The notes: generated from the letters alone by a model not told the origin. A DNA stretch of 64,000 nucleotides from Streptomyces wedmorensis (GCF_000716445.1 NZ_JNWK01000058.1:1-64000); one strand, 5' to 3'. Positions 23,409 through 34,103 are shown, counted from the first letter of the stretch. Translations and numbers: made by a program.

Positions 23409-24686
23409 TCAGGCGATGCGGTCCAGGACGATCGGGTTCGGGGTGAACGCGGTGCCCGGGGCGGCGATGTCCCAGGCCGATCCCAGGGACTTCAGCGCGT
23501 ACTCGAACTTCTCCGGGGTGTCCGTGTGGAGGGTGAGCAGCGGCTGGCCCTCCGTCACCGTGTCGCCGGGCTTGGCGTGCAGCTCGACGCCCGCGCCCGC
23601 CTGCACCGGGTCCTCCTTGCGGGCGCGGCCGGCGCCGAGGCGCCAGGCGGCGATGCCGATGTCGTAGGCGTCGAGGCGGGTGAGGACGCCGGTCGACGGG
23701 GCCGTGATGACGTGCTGCTCGCGGGCGACCGGGAGGGTGGCGTCCGGGTCGCCGCCCTGGGCGGAGATCATGCGGCGCCAGACGTCCATCGCGGAGCCGT
23801 CGGCGAGGGCCTTGGCCGGGTCGGCGTCCTTGACGCCGGCCGCGTCGAGCATCTCGCGGGCGAGGGCGATCGTCAGCTCGACGACGTCGGCGGGGCCGCC
23901 GCCGGCGAGGACCTCGACGGACTCGCGGACCTCCAGGGCGTTGCCCGCGGTGAGGCCGAGCGGGGTGGACATGTCGGTGAGCAGCGCGACGGTCTTCACG
24001 CCGCTGTCGGTGCCGAGGCCGACCATCGTCCGCGCCAGCTCGCGCGCGTCCTCGATGTTCTTCATGAAGGCGCCGGTGCCGACCTTGACGTCCAGGACGA
24101 GCGAGCCGGTGCCCTCGGCGATCTTCTTGGACATGATCGAGGAGGCGATCAGCGGGATGGCCTCGACCGTGCCGGTGACGTCGCGGAGCGCGTAGAGCTT
24201 CTTGTCGGCGGGGGCGAGGCCGTCGCCGGCGGCGCAGATGACGGCGCCGGTGGTGTCGAGGACGTGCAGCATCTCCTCGTTGGAGAGCAGGGCGCGCCAG
24301 CCGGGGATGGACTCCAGCTTGTCGAGGGTGCCGCCGGTGTGGCCGAGGCCCCGGCCGGAGAGCTGCGGCACGGCCGCGCCGCAGGCGGCGACGAGCGGGG
24401 CGAGCGGGAGGGTGATCTTGTCGCCGACGCCGCCGGTGGAGTGCTTGTCGGCGGTCGGGCGGGAGAGGGCGTCGAAGTTCATGCGCTCGCCGGACGCGAT
24501 CATCGCGGCGGTCCAGCGGGCGATCTCCGCGCGGTTCATGCCGTTCAGCAGGATGGCCATCGCCAGGGCCGACATCTGCTCGTCGGCGACCACGCCGCGG
24601 GTGTAGGCGTCGATGACCCAGTCGATCTGCTCCGGGCTCAGCTCGCCCTTGTCCCGCTTCGTGCGGATGACGGAGATGACGTCCAT
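23409..24686 (-). CDS. deoA: Thymidine phosphorylase
   Basis: A 425-residue enzyme that phosphorolyses thymidine/deoxyuridine to the base and deoxyribose-1-phosphate. Typical pyrimidine-nucleoside phosphorylase features: SRPTADKHSTGGVGDKITLPLAPLVAACG (phosphate-binding loop), LSGRGLGHTGGTLDKLESIPG, and DVKVGTGAFMK. ATG 24686 (MDVISVIRTKRDKGELS) with GAAAGAGG upstream is the true start. An in-frame ATG at 24710 lies inside the operator and is rejected. The gene has its own promoter/operator and follows a terminator-like hairpin after cdd. Confidence 0.95.
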   Translation of the reverse strand: MDVISVIRTKRDKGELSPEQIDWVIDAYTRGVVADEQMSALAMAILLNGMNRAEIARWTAAMIASGERMNFDALSRPTADKHSTGGVGDKITLPLAPLVAACGAAVPQLSGRGLGHTGGTLDKLESIPGWRALLSNEEMLHVLDTTGAVICAAGDGLAPADKKLYALRDVTGTVEAIPLIASSIMSKKIAEGTGSLVLDVKVGTGAFMKNIEDARELARTMVGLGTDSGVKTVALLTDMSTPLGLTAGNALEVRESVEVLAGGGPADVVELTIALAREMLDAAGVKDADPAKALADGSAMDVWRRMISAQGGDPDATLPVAREQHVITAPSTGVLTRLDAYDIGIAAWRLGAGRARKEDPVQAGAGVELHAKPGDTVTEGQPLLTLHTDTPEKFEYALKSLGSAWDIAAPGTAFTPNPIVLDRIA

Positions 24687-24700
24687 GGTGGTGCCTCTTT

Positions 24701-24712
24701 CTACGCGCATAG
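24701..24712. promoter_or_regulatory. Nucleoside-regulon operator, deoA copy
   Basis: CTACGCGCATAG differs by one base from the deoC/add palindrome and lies 15 nt upstream of the deoA start codon. Confidence 0.75.
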
Positions 24713-24724
24713 AGGGGAAAGGGG

Positions 24725-24761
24725 GGAGCGACCCTTCCCATCGTGCCGGAAGGGTCGCTCC
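24725..24761 (-). terminator. Hairpin between cdd and deoA
   Basis: A perfect 14-bp stem (24725-24738 with 24748-24761) follows the cdd stop by 6 nt. It separates the transporter-cdd transcript from deoA, either as a terminator or as a partial attenuator. Confidence 0.8.
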
Positions 24762-24767
24762 GAGGTG

Positions 24768-25163
24768 CTACTTGGCGAGGTGGTCCGGGCCGAAGGCCTG
24801 CGGGAGCATCTCGGCCAGGGTCAGGAACCCCTGCGGGGTCTCCAGGACGAGCTCGGGGCCGCCGAACTCGTACAGGAGCTGGCGGCAGCGGCCGCACGGG
24901 ACCAGGGACTCGCCCCGGCCGTCCACGCAGACGAAGTGGGTCAGCCGGCCGCCTCCGGTCGCCTGCAGCTGGGAGACCAGCCCGCACTCGGCGCACAGGC
25001 CGAGCCCGAACGAGGCGTTCTCCACGTTGCAGCCGGAGACCGTCCGCCCGTCGTCCACGAGGGCCGCCGCGCCGACCGGGTAGCCGGAGTACGGGGCATA
25101 GGCGCGGGACATCGCCTCGCGAGCCGTGACCCGCAGGGCCTCCCAGTCGGGCGCGGTCGTCAC
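24768..25163 (-). CDS. cdd: Cytidine deaminase
   Basis: A 131-residue, small tetrameric-type cytidine deaminase. YSGYPVGAAAL and GCNVENASFGLGLCAECG contain the first Zn Cys and catalytic Glu (CAE), and LVPCGRCRQLLYEF holds the other two Zn Cys. It deaminates cytidine/deoxycytidine to uridine/deoxyuridine. The GTG start at 25163 overlaps the stop of the upstream permease gene (GTGA), so its synthesis is coupled to the nucleoside transporter. Confidence 0.95.
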   Translation of the reverse strand: MTTAPDWEALRVTAREAMSRAYAPYSGYPVGAAALVDDGRTVSGCNVENASFGLGLCAECGLVSQLQATGGGRLTHFVCVDGRGESLVPCGRCRQLLYEFGGPELVLETPQGFLTLAEMLPQAFGPDHLAK

Positions 25164-26422
25164 TTGCCCTGGCCCTTCCGGTACGGCAGGCCGTCCGCCT
25201 TGGGCATCCGCAGGCGCTGGGCCGAGAGGGCCAGCACGAGCAGGGTGGTGATGTACGGGGCGGCGTCGACGAACTGGCTCGGGACCTCGTCGGTGAGGAC
25301 GTACCAGAGGAAGAAGCCGACGGCGAAGATCGCGCCGATCGCCGCCACGACCCACTTCTTGCGGTACATCTGCCACAGCGCGGCGATCACCAGGAGCAGC
25401 GCGACGAGCAGCAGCAGCGCGTGGACGTTCTCGGCGCCACCGCGCAGCTTGAGGCTGTCGGTGAAGCCGAAGAGGCCGGCGCCGAGCGCCATGCCGCCGG
25501 GCATCCAGTTGCCGAAGATCATCGCGGCGAGACCGATGTAGCCGCGGCCGCCGGTCTGGCCCTCCTGGTAGATGCCGGTGGCGACGATCGCGAGGAACGC
25601 GCCGCCGAGGCCCGCGAGGGCGCCGGAGACGGTGACGGCGATGTACTTGTACTTGTAGACGTTCACGCCGAGGGACTCGGCCGCGACCGGGTTCTCACCG
25701 CAGGAGCGCAGCCGCAGGCCGAAGGCCGTGCGCCACAGCACCCACCAGGTGGCCGGGATCAGCAGGATGGCGACGACGGTCAGCAGCGACAGGTTGGTGA
25801 CCAGGCCGCCGAGGATGCCGGCGAGGTCCGAGATCAGGAACCAGTGCTTCTGCTGGAGGTCCATCAGCCAGTCGGAGAGCCCTGGGATGGTGATGTCGGT
25901 GATCGGGTCGATGCGCGGGGACTGCTTGGAGGAGCCGCCCTCGGCCTCGGCGAACGTGAAGTTCGACAGGTACTGGGTGAAGCCCACCGCGAGGATGTTG
26001 ATCGCCACACCGGAGACGATGTGGTTCACGTTGAACGTCACGGTGATGATCGCGTGCAGCAGGCCGCCCAGCGCGCCGCCGAGCAGGCCGAACAGGACGC
26101 CCACCCAGGGGCCCCACTGGTAGCCGGCCCAGGCACCGAACCAGGTGCCGAGGATCATCATGCCTTCGAGGCCGATGTTGACGACGCCCGCGCGCTCGGC
26201 CCACAGACCGCCGAGACCGGCGAGGCCGATCGGGACGGCGAGCTGGAGCGCGCCGGAGACCTGGCCCACGGAGGTGAGGTCGTTGGCCCCGGAGACGGCC
26301 CGGACCAGCGAGAAGAGCACGAGGCCGGCCGCGACGATCAGCAGGATCCACGGCCAGGTGAGCTTGCGGCTGCCGCCGCCCTTGGGCGCGGCGCTCGGCT
26401 TGGAGACGGTGGTGCTGCTCAT
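25160..26422 (-). CDS. Nucleoside ABC transporter permease (second subunit)
   Basis: A 420-residue membrane protein of the branched-chain/ribose permease family used by BMP-type nucleoside importers. About ten hydrophobic segments are present. LWAERAGVVNIGLEGMMILG is the family hallmark (E-AG-NIGLEG). LRSCGENPVAAESLGVNVYKYKY is the cytoplasmic EAA-like loop contacting the ATPase. ATG 26422 overlaps the stop of the first permease (ATGA); its own stop overlaps cdd. Confidence 0.92.
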   Translation of the reverse strand: MSSTTVSKPSAAPKGGGSRKLTWPWILLIVAAGLVLFSLVRAVSGANDLTSVGQVSGALQLAVPIGLAGLGGLWAERAGVVNIGLEGMMILGTWFGAWAGYQWGPWVGVLFGLLGGALGGLLHAIITVTFNVNHIVSGVAINILAVGFTQYLSNFTFAEAEGGSSKQSPRIDPITDITIPGLSDWLMDLQQKHWFLISDLAGILGGLVTNLSLLTVVAILLIPATWWVLWRTAFGLRLRSCGENPVAAESLGVNVYKYKYIAVTVSGALAGLGGAFLAIVATGIYQEGQTGGRGYIGLAAMIFGNWMPGGMALGAGLFGFTDSLKLRGGAENVHALLLLVALLLVIAALWQMYRKKWVVAAIGAIFAVGFFLWYVLTDEVPSQFVDAAPYITTLLVLALSAQRLRMPKADGLPYRKGQGK

Positions 26423-27533
26423 GCCGCGACCTCCTTGTCGGTCTTGAGGGCACCGCCGGCGGCGAGTTCCTCGCCGACCTTCTGCTGCTGGCGGCGAATG
26501 CCGTAACGGCGGACGAGCTCGTACGAGACCACGACGGCGATCACGATGATGCCCTGCATGATCACGGTGATCTCCTTCGGGTAACCGAAGGTGTCGAGCG
26601 TCGAGGACGCCTTGTCGAGGAACGCGAAGAGGAGCGCGGCGAAGAAGATGCCGACCGGGTGGTTGCGGCCGAGCAGCGCGATGGTGATGGCGGTGAAGCC
26701 GACACCGGTCGGGAAGTCGAGGCTGTACGTGTGGGACTCGCCCAGCAGCGTCGGCATGCCGGAGAGGCCGGCCAGCGCGCCCGAGATCAGCATCGAGGTG
26801 AGGATCATCTTCTTGGCGTCGACGCCGCTGGCCTGCGCGGCGGACTCGCTGGCGCCGGTGGCACGCAGGTCGAAGCCGAAGCGGGTGCGGTTGAGGACGA
26901 ACCAGTAGACGACGCCGAGGGCGAACGCGACGAACGTGAAGCCGTAGATGACCCCGTTGCCCTCGCCCATGTCGATGCCGGGGAACCAGCCCGACTCGGA
27001 GATCTCGCCGGTGGTGAGGTTGTTGGAGCCCGCGGGCTGGACGCCGAAGTTCTTCGGCAGGATCAGCCAGGCCACCAGCGAGGTCGCGATGGCGTTCAGC
27101 ATGATCGTCGAGACGACTTCGGAGACGCCGCGGGCGGTCTTCAGGATGCCGGCGATGCCGGCCCAGAAGGCACCCGTCAGCATCGCGACGAGCACGATCA
27201 GCAGGATGTGCAGCGGGCCGGGCAGCTCGACGGAGGCGCCGACCAGGGCGGCGACCATCGCGGCGAGGCGGTACTGGCCGTCGACACCGATGTTGAACAG
27301 GTTCATCCGGAAACCGATGGCCACGGCCAGGGCTGCCAGGTAGTAGATGCCGGTCTGGTTGACGATCAGGACCTGGATGTCCGAGTAACCGGCGTTCTCG
27401 ATCATGAGCCGGATCGGCTCGATCGGGTCGAGGCCCGTCGCGAGCAGCACCAGGACGGTGAGCACGAACGAGGTGAGGAGGGCGAGCACCGGGCCGGCGG
27501 CGCCGATGATCAGCTTGTCCTTGTCGAGTTTCA

Positions 27534-27537
<4 letters not shown>
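26419..27537 (-). CDS. Nucleoside ABC transporter permease (first subunit)
   Basis: A 372-residue membrane protein of the same family. It shows MNLFNIGVDGQYRLAAMVAALVG, ARGVSEVVSTIMLNAIA and the EAA-type loop LRATGASESAAQASGVDAKKM. It starts at ATG 27537, overlapping the ATPase gene end (ATGATGA), and ends overlapping the second permease. Together the two form the membrane channel. Confidence 0.92.
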
Positions 27538-29246
<1,709 letters not shown>

Positions 29247-29258
29247 CTACACGCGTAG
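29247..29258. promoter_or_regulatory. Nucleoside-regulon operator, ABC transporter copy
   Basis: CTACACGCGTAG is a one-base variant of the shared palindrome, located upstream of the ATPase-permease-permease-cdd operon (minus strand). Confidence 0.75.
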
Positions 29259-29294
29259 CGCTGCCGAAAAATGAAAACCCGTACGGGAATGGGG

Positions 29295-29339
29295 CCGGGG
29301 CCCGGGTCCGGTGGGGGTGCCACCGGACGCCGGGCCCGG
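29295..29339 (-). terminator. Terminator of the bmp lipoprotein gene
   Basis: Arms 29295-29314 and 29320-29339 pair over about 18 bp with a small offset, 25 nt after the stop codon of the lipoprotein gene and before the ABC operon operator. Confidence 0.8.
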
Positions 29340-29363
29340 GCTCAGGTCGTGACCTGGGTGTCC

Positions 29364-30425
29364 TTACGGAGCGGTCTTGACCGTGATCTTGCCGTCGATG
29401 ATGTCCTGCTTCGCCTTCGCCACGGCGGCGGTGACGTCGGTCATCTTGACGTACGCCGGGTTGGAGTCGGCCAGGCCGACGCCGTCCGTGGCGAGGCCGT
29501 AGCGGACCTCGCCGGACTGCGGCTTGCCGTCCTTGACCGACTTGATCACGTTGAAGACCGAGTCGGAGACGTCCTTGGTGACCGAGGTCAGGATGTGGTC
29601 CTTGTAGGAGGCCAGACCCGCCTGGTTGTACTGGTCGGAGTCGACGCCGATGGCCCACTTGCCCGCGGTCGCGGCGGCCTCGATCGAGCCGGAGCCGGCC
29701 AGACCGGCGGCGGCGTAGATCACGTCGGCGCCCTTGTCGAGCTGGCCCTGCGCGGCGGCCTTGCCGAGGTCGGGCTTCGAGAAGCCGTCGAAGTTCGGCG
29801 GCTGGGTCAGGTACTGGACGAGGACCTTCGCCTTGGGGTTGGTGTCCTTGACGCCCTGCGCGAAGCCCGCCTCGAACTTCTTGATCAGCGGGACCTCGAC
29901 GCCGCCGATGAAGCCGACCGTGCCGGTCTTCGACGCCTTGGCGGCGGCGACGCCGGCCAGGTAGGAGCCCTGCTCCTCGTTGAAGACGAGGTTGGCGATG
30001 TTCGGGGCGGTGACCGACGTGTCGTCGATGAGGCCGAACGTGGTCTTCGGGTAGGCCTTGGCGACCTTCTCGATGGCCGGGGCGTACGCGAAGCCGACGC
30101 CGATGACCGGGTTGTTGCCGGCGCGGGCCAGCGCGGTGAGGCGCGCGACCTTGTCGGCGTCGCCCTCTCCGGACGACGGCTCGGCCTCGGCGCCCTTGAC
30201 GCCGAGCTCGTCCTCGGCCTTCTTGAGGCCCGCGTAGGCGGCGTCGTTGAACGACTGGTCGCCGCGGCCGCCGATGTCGTACGCGATGGCGGCCTTGGTC
30301 GCCTTCGAGTCCGAGGCGGTGCTGGAGCTGCCCGAGTCGGTCGACGACTTGCCACAGGCGGTGACGGACAGGGCGAGCGCCGCGGAGGCGATGCCCACGG
30401 TCGTGATCCTGGTGATCCGGCGCAA
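29364..30425 (-). CDS. Nucleoside-binding lipoprotein (BMP/PnrA family)
   Basis: A 353-residue extracytoplasmic solute-binding lipoprotein. Signal peptide and lipobox SVTAC (Cys about 24), a Ser/Thr linker, then the BMP domain: IAYDIGGRGDQSFNDAAYAGLKKA, GVGFAYAPAIEKVAKAYP, FNEEQGSYLAGVAAA and WAIGVDSDQYNQAGL. BMP-family proteins (PnrA/Med) bind nucleosides and feed the type of ABC transporter encoded next to it. Start is TTG 30425 with GAAGGGA upstream. Its promoter carries the fifth copy of the shared palindrome. Confidence 0.93.
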   Translation of the reverse strand: MRRITRITTVGIASAALALSVTACGKSSTDSGSSSTASDSKATKAAIAYDIGGRGDQSFNDAAYAGLKKAEDELGVKGAEAEPSSGEGDADKVARLTALARAGNNPVIGVGFAYAPAIEKVAKAYPKTTFGLIDDTSVTAPNIANLVFNEEQGSYLAGVAAAKASKTGTVGFIGGVEVPLIKKFEAGFAQGVKDTNPKAKVLVQYLTQPPNFDGFSKPDLGKAAAQGQLDKGADVIYAAAGLAGSGSIEAAATAGKWAIGVDSDQYNQAGLASYKDHILTSVTKDVSDSVFNVIKSVKDGKPQSGEVRYGLATDGVGLADSNPAYVKMTDVTAAVAKAKQDIIDGKITVKTAP

Positions 30426-30487
30426 GAGGAGGGTCCCTTCAAGACTGACCGAAAGCGCCTCTTCCGGCGCTGGTTTCGCGGCGATCG

Positions 30488-30499
30488 TAACGCGCGTAG
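30488..30499. promoter_or_regulatory. Nucleoside-regulon operator, bmp copy
   Basis: TAACGCGCGTAG matches the shared palindrome at 10 of 12 positions and keeps the ACGCGCGT core. It lies 62 nt upstream of the lipoprotein start codon. Confidence 0.65.
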
Positions 30500-30745
30500 A
30501 TGTCAGTTAAAGACCCGTTCATGAGTCGTTATCGGATCGTCGCGAACCGGCCAGCCGAGGCGACCGGGGGCGTTCGGCCCGGTACCGCCGGTTATACAGC
30601 CCGGTAAGGGCGTTGGGGAGACCGTGGAACGGAGACACGCCGGACGGTGGGCCGGACGGCCGAGTGGAGGGTGCGGCCGGATTTCAACGGGTCAGGCGTG
30701 GCGTTGATCACCGCCGGGGCGTGTTGTTGATCACCGGACGGCGAA

Positions 30746-30768
30746 GCCCGGCGGGAGTCCCGCCGGGC
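30746..30768 (-). terminator. Terminator of the amidohydrolase gene
   Basis: GCCCGGCGGGA and TCCCGCCGGGC form a perfect 11-bp stem 14 nt after the stop codon on the minus strand. Confidence 0.8.
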
Positions 30769-30782
30769 CCCGGGGGCGTCCG

Positions 30783-32003
30783 TCAGGGCCTCGGGGCGGC
30801 GTCCAGGAGGGCCGCGGCGGTGAAGAGCTCGACGCCGGCTTCGATGCACCGCTCGTCCACGTCGAAGTCCCCGGCGTGCAGGTCGCGGACCCGCGGGTCG
30901 CCGGGGGTGCGGACGCCGAGCCGGGCCATGGCACCGGGGACGTGCTCCAGGTACCAGGAGAAGTCCTCGCCGCCGAGGCTCTGCTCGGTGTCCTCGATGG
31001 CGTGCGGTCCGCGGCGGGCGGCCATGGCGTCGTGGAGCAGCTCGGTGACGGCCGCGTCGTTGACGACCGGGGGGACGCCCCGCACGTAGGTCACGGTCGA
31101 CTTGGCCCGGTGCAGGGTCGCGACCTCGTCGACCGCCGCGTGCACCAGGTCGGGCGCCTCCCGCCAGGCCGGCAGGTCGAGGCAGCGGACGGTGCCGGAG
31201 AGCTCGGCGTGCTGCGGGATGACGTTGGGGGCGTGACCGGCCTCGATGCGGCCCCAGGTGACCGAGAGCCCGGAGCGGGCGTCGACGCGGCGGGCCAGGA
31301 CGGCGGGGACGTCGGTGGCGACCCGGGCGGCGGCGGTGACGAGGTCGGTGGTGAGGTGCGGCCGGGCGGTGTGGCCGCCGGGGCCGTCGAGGGTGATCTC
31401 CAGGCGGTCGCAGGCGGAGGTGATGGGGCCGACCCGGAGCCCGATCTTGCCGGCGTCGACGCGGGGGTCGCAGTGGACGGCGATGATCCGGCCGACGCCG
31501 TCCAGGACGCCTGCCTCCACGGCGTCGGCCGCGCCTCCGGGGAGGACCTCCTCGGCGGGCTGGAAGATCAGCCGCACGGCGTTGGGGAGGAGGCCCTGCC
31601 GGTCGAGCTCGGCGAGGACGAGGCCGGCGCCGAGGGCGGTGGTGGTGTGGACGTCGTGTCCGCAGGCGTGGGCGCGGTTGGCCACGGTGGAGCGGTAGGC
31701 GACGGTCTTGACGTCGGGGATGGGCAGCGCGTCGAGGTCGGCGCGGATCGCCAGCATGGGGCGGTCGCGGTCCCGCGTGCCGATGTCACAGACGAGCCCC
31801 GTGCCGGCCGGGAGGACCTTCGGCGCGAGGCCGGCCGCCTCCAGGCGGGCCTTGAGCGCGGCGGTCGTACGGAACTCCTGGTTCCCGAGCTCGGGGTGCA
31901 TGTGCAAGTCCCTGCGGAAGTCGATCAGTTCGGCGCGCAGGGTTGCGGACAGCGTTCCGGGCAGGGTGACGGAGCCTGGCTCACGGGACTTCAACTGGTT
32001 CAC
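30783..32003 (-). CDS. M20-family amidohydrolase
   Basis: A 406-residue cytosolic metallo-amidohydrolase of the hippurate/IAA-amino-acid hydrolase type. DLHMHPELGNQEF, the metal site HACGHDVHTT, the catalytic Glu in FQPAEEVLPGG, a lid-domain GGHTARPHLTTDLV and the closing GGEDFSWYLEHVPG are present. It would cleave N-acyl amino acids or similar. GTG 32003 is probably a leaderless start: TACCCT lies 7 nt upstream. A palindrome overlaps this point. It lies beside the nucleoside transporter but lacks that operator. Confidence 0.9.
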   Translation of the reverse strand: MNQLKSREPGSVTLPGTLSATLRAELIDFRRDLHMHPELGNQEFRTTAALKARLEAAGLAPKVLPAGTGLVCDIGTRDRDRPMLAIRADLDALPIPDVKTVAYRSTVANRAHACGHDVHTTTALGAGLVLAELDRQGLLPNAVRLIFQPAEEVLPGGAADAVEAGVLDGVGRIIAVHCDPRVDAGKIGLRVGPITSACDRLEITLDGPGGHTARPHLTTDLVTAAARVATDVPAVLARRVDARSGLSVTWGRIEAGHAPNVIPQHAELSGTVRCLDLPAWREAPDLVHAAVDEVATLHRAKSTVTYVRGVPPVVNDAAVTELLHDAMAARRGPHAIEDTEQSLGGEDFSWYLEHVPGAMARLGVRTPGDPRVRDLHAGDFDVDERCIEAGVELFTAAALLDAAPRP

Positions 32004-32015
32004 CCTTTGAAGGGT
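32002..32015. promoter_or_regulatory. Palindrome over the amidohydrolase start
   Basis: ACCCTTTGAAGGGT is a 6-bp inverted repeat with a 2-nt centre that overlaps the -10 (TACCCT on the minus strand, 32016-32011) and the GTG start codon. Its position suits a repressor site. Confidence 0.4.
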
Positions 32016-32119
32016 AGGCCCGTGGGGAGGTCAACTGCCCGTTGATCACGAAAAGTTCAGCCCGTTAGGGGAAAGAATATCGGTTTGCCCGGCATGAAGA
32101 CCGTTCCATGTGGGTACGC

Positions 32120-33202
32120 TCAGCCGAATTCGAGCCGGTCGGCGGGGGACACGGCCCGCGCGGTCAGCCGGTCGACCTCGTGGGCGGCCGTGCCCGTCAC
32201 CACGGACAGGAAGCCCTGCGCCCGCGGTGAGGCGCTCTTCCGCAGCCACTCGGGCGCGATCTCGCAGACGGCGACCTTCACCCCCGTGCCGGCCAGGGCC
32301 AGCGGCAGGGTGTGCACCACGGTGGAGGGGAAGCTGACGACCGTACGCCCGATGGGGCCGCGCCGGGCGATCAGCTCCAGGGGCAGGTCGGGCCGGACCA
32401 CCTGGAGGCCCGTCTCGACCGCGATCCGGTGCAGCTTCTCGGCGCTCTCCCTGCGGTGCGCGAAGTAGCGGGTGGCGCCGTGGGTGCCGGCCAGCTCGCC
32501 CACCACCCGGGAGTAGTGGTCGGCGTCGACCACACCCGTCTCGACCAGCGAGGTGCCCACCAGGTCGGCGCCGCGGGTGAGCAGCGGCGGGCCGAAGCGG
32601 GTCCGGGTCCAGGCGAACGCGTTCTCGGTGACCGTGAGGCCGTCCGGGGCCTCGACGGGCAGCGAGGTGAAGATCTCGACGGTACGGCCGCGGGCCGGGG
32701 CGAGCCGTCGGCGGGCCAGCGAGGTCACCGGGGCGAGCACCAGCTCGCGCGGGCCCAGGCTGCCCTTGCGGTGCCAGCGCACCAGGCGCTCGCCCCGGCC
32801 GAGCTGGGCGGCGAACTCCATGGTGGCGGTGCCGTCGTCGACCACCGTCAGCCGGCGGGGGGAGAAGAGGGACAGGAGCAGCTGGACGTACCGCGAGAAC
32901 GGGTCCCCGATGATCACCCGCTCCGCCGCGCGCAGCGGGCCGGCGAGCTCCCGCAGGGTGCGCACGAGCGCCCCGCGGCCGCCGCGGGCCTCCTGCCACC
33001 TGACGGTGAGCCCCTCGTCCCGGGCCAGCTGCGCCATCCTGCGCAGCTGGCCGCGTGACATGGGGTCGGTCGGCGAGAGGACGACGACCGTGAGGGGTGC
33101 GGCGGCGTCCGCCGGATCACCGGCGGGCGTGCGGGTGTGCGCCCATTCCAGGACGTTGAGGAGCTGGACCGGGCTCTCGACGAACGCCAGCTGCCCGGTC
33201 AT
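32120..33202 (-). CDS. Putative polysialyltransferase-like glycosyltransferase
   Basis: A 360-residue protein without signal or clear membrane helices. TGQLAFVESPVQLLNVLEWA at the N-terminus and VDDGTATMEFA (a DDG motif) resemble bacterial alpha-2,8-polysialyltransferase/CDP-glycerol-transferase-like GT-B enzymes. The second hallmark, HP, is not obvious. ATG 33202 overlaps the stop of the neuB-like gene (ATGA), so it is the last gene of a four-gene operon with NeuB-, NeuA- and DUF6716-type proteins. It is likely to transfer a nonulosonic acid from its CMP-activated form onto a wall polymer. Confidence 0.7.
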   Translation of the reverse strand: MTGQLAFVESPVQLLNVLEWAHTRTPAGDPADAAAPLTVVVLSPTDPMSRGQLRRMAQLARDEGLTVRWQEARGGRGALVRTLRELAGPLRAAERVIIGDPFSRYVQLLLSLFSPRRLTVVDDGTATMEFAAQLGRGERLVRWHRKGSLGPRELVLAPVTSLARRRLAPARGRTVEIFTSLPVEAPDGLTVTENAFAWTRTRFGPPLLTRGADLVGTSLVETGVVDADHYSRVVGELAGTHGATRYFAHRRESAEKLHRIAVETGLQVVRPDLPLELIARRGPIGRTVVSFPSTVVHTLPLALAGTGVKVAVCEIAPEWLRKSASPRAQGFLSVVTGTAAHEVDRLTARAVSPADRLEFG

Positions 33203-34092
33203 GCGGCGACGAGCCCCTGGACCCGGCGGAGCTTCTTCATCGGGCCGAGCTCGGACTCGTAGACCTTCTTGACGCCGTCGCCGAGGGCCGTCTCGATGGT
33301 GCGGATGTCGCGGACCAGGCGCTGGAGGCCCTGCGGCTCGACGGAGGCGGCCTGGTCGGATCCCCACATGGCACGGTCGAGGGTGATGTGGCGCTCGACG
33401 AAGGTGGCGCCGAGGGCGACGGCGGCGAGGGTGGTCTGGAGGCCGGTCTCGTGGCCGGAGTAGCCGATCGGGACGTTCGGGTACTCCTCCTGGAGCGTCT
33501 GGATGACGCGGAGGTTGAGCTCCTCGGCCTTGGCCGGGTAGGTCGAGGTGGCGTGGCAGAGCAGGATGTTGTCCGAGCCGAGGACCTCGACGGCGTGCCG
33601 GATCTGCTTCGGGGTGGACATTCCGGTGGAGAGGATGACGGTGCGGCCGGTGGCGCGCAGCTCGCGGAGCAGCTCGTCGTCGGTGAGGGAGGCCGAGGCG
33701 ACCTTGTGGGCGGGGACGTCGAACTTCTCCAGGAAGGCGACGGCCTCGGTGTCCCACGGGGAGGCGAACCAGTCGATGCCGCGCTTGCGGCAGTGCTCGT
33801 CGATGGCGCGGTACTCGTCCTCGCCGAACTCCACGCGGTGGCGGTAGTCGATGTACGTCATGCGGCCCCAGGGGGTGTCCCGCTCGATGTCCCACTGGTC
33901 GCGCGGGGTGCAGATCTCCGGGGTGCGCTTCTGGAACTTGACGGCGTCGCAGCCGGCGTCGGCGGCGACGTCGACGAGCGCGAGGGCGTTCTCCAGCTCA
34001 CCGTTGTGGTTGATGCCGATCTCGCCGGTGACGTACACGGAGTGGCCGGGGCCGGCGGTCTTCTCGCCGAAGGTGCGCAGACGGGTGTTCAC
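33199..34092 (-). CDS. NeuB-family nonulosonic acid synthase, lacking the SAF domain
   Basis: A 297-residue TIM-barrel enzyme. GEIGINHNGELENALALVDVAADAGCDAVKFQKRTPE is the classic NeuB N-terminus. VILSTGMSTP, LLCHATSTYPA, IGYSGHETGL and the metal/active-site ERHITLDRAMWGSDQAASVEP follow. Family members condense PEP with a hexose or N-acetylmannosamine to a nine-carbon keto-acid (Neu5Ac, Kdn). The protein stops soon after the barrel, whereas typical NeuB (about 345 residues) ends in a SAF (antifreeze-like) domain; none is encoded next to it. GTG 34092 has AAGGAA 12 nt upstream of the codon. Confidence 0.9.
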   Translation of the reverse strand: MNTRLRTFGEKTAGPGHSVYVTGEIGINHNGELENALALVDVAADAGCDAVKFQKRTPEICTPRDQWDIERDTPWGRMTYIDYRHRVEFGEDEYRAIDEHCRKRGIDWFASPWDTEAVAFLEKFDVPAHKVASASLTDDELLRELRATGRTVILSTGMSTPKQIRHAVEVLGSDNILLCHATSTYPAKAEELNLRVIQTLQEEYPNVPIGYSGHETGLQTTLAAVALGATFVERHITLDRAMWGSDQAASVEPQGLQRLVRDIRTIETALGDGVKKVYESELGPMKKLRRVQGLVAA

Positions 34093-34103
34093 GGTGTGGT
34101 TCC

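Larger units (their letters stand above)
30426..30782. other. Gene-free stretch between bmp gene and amidohydrolase
   Basis: Holds the bmp promoter/operator at the left and the amidohydrolase terminator at the right. Between them, GTTGATCACCG occurs twice (about 30703 and 30725), and GTTGATCAC recurs upstream of the amidohydrolase (about 32042). No coding potential that I can support. Confidence 0.6.

Noticed and set aside
24687..24710. Upstream in-frame ATG giving an MRVERGTT extension of DeoA
   Set aside because: The ATG lies inside the operator palindrome, and a good Shine-Dalgarno sequence precedes ATG 24686, which gives the family N-terminus.
23080..24996. Long Arg/His/Pro-rich minus-strand frame over deoA
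   Set aside because: It is a shifted frame of deoA; the deoA frame carries all phosphorylase motifs.
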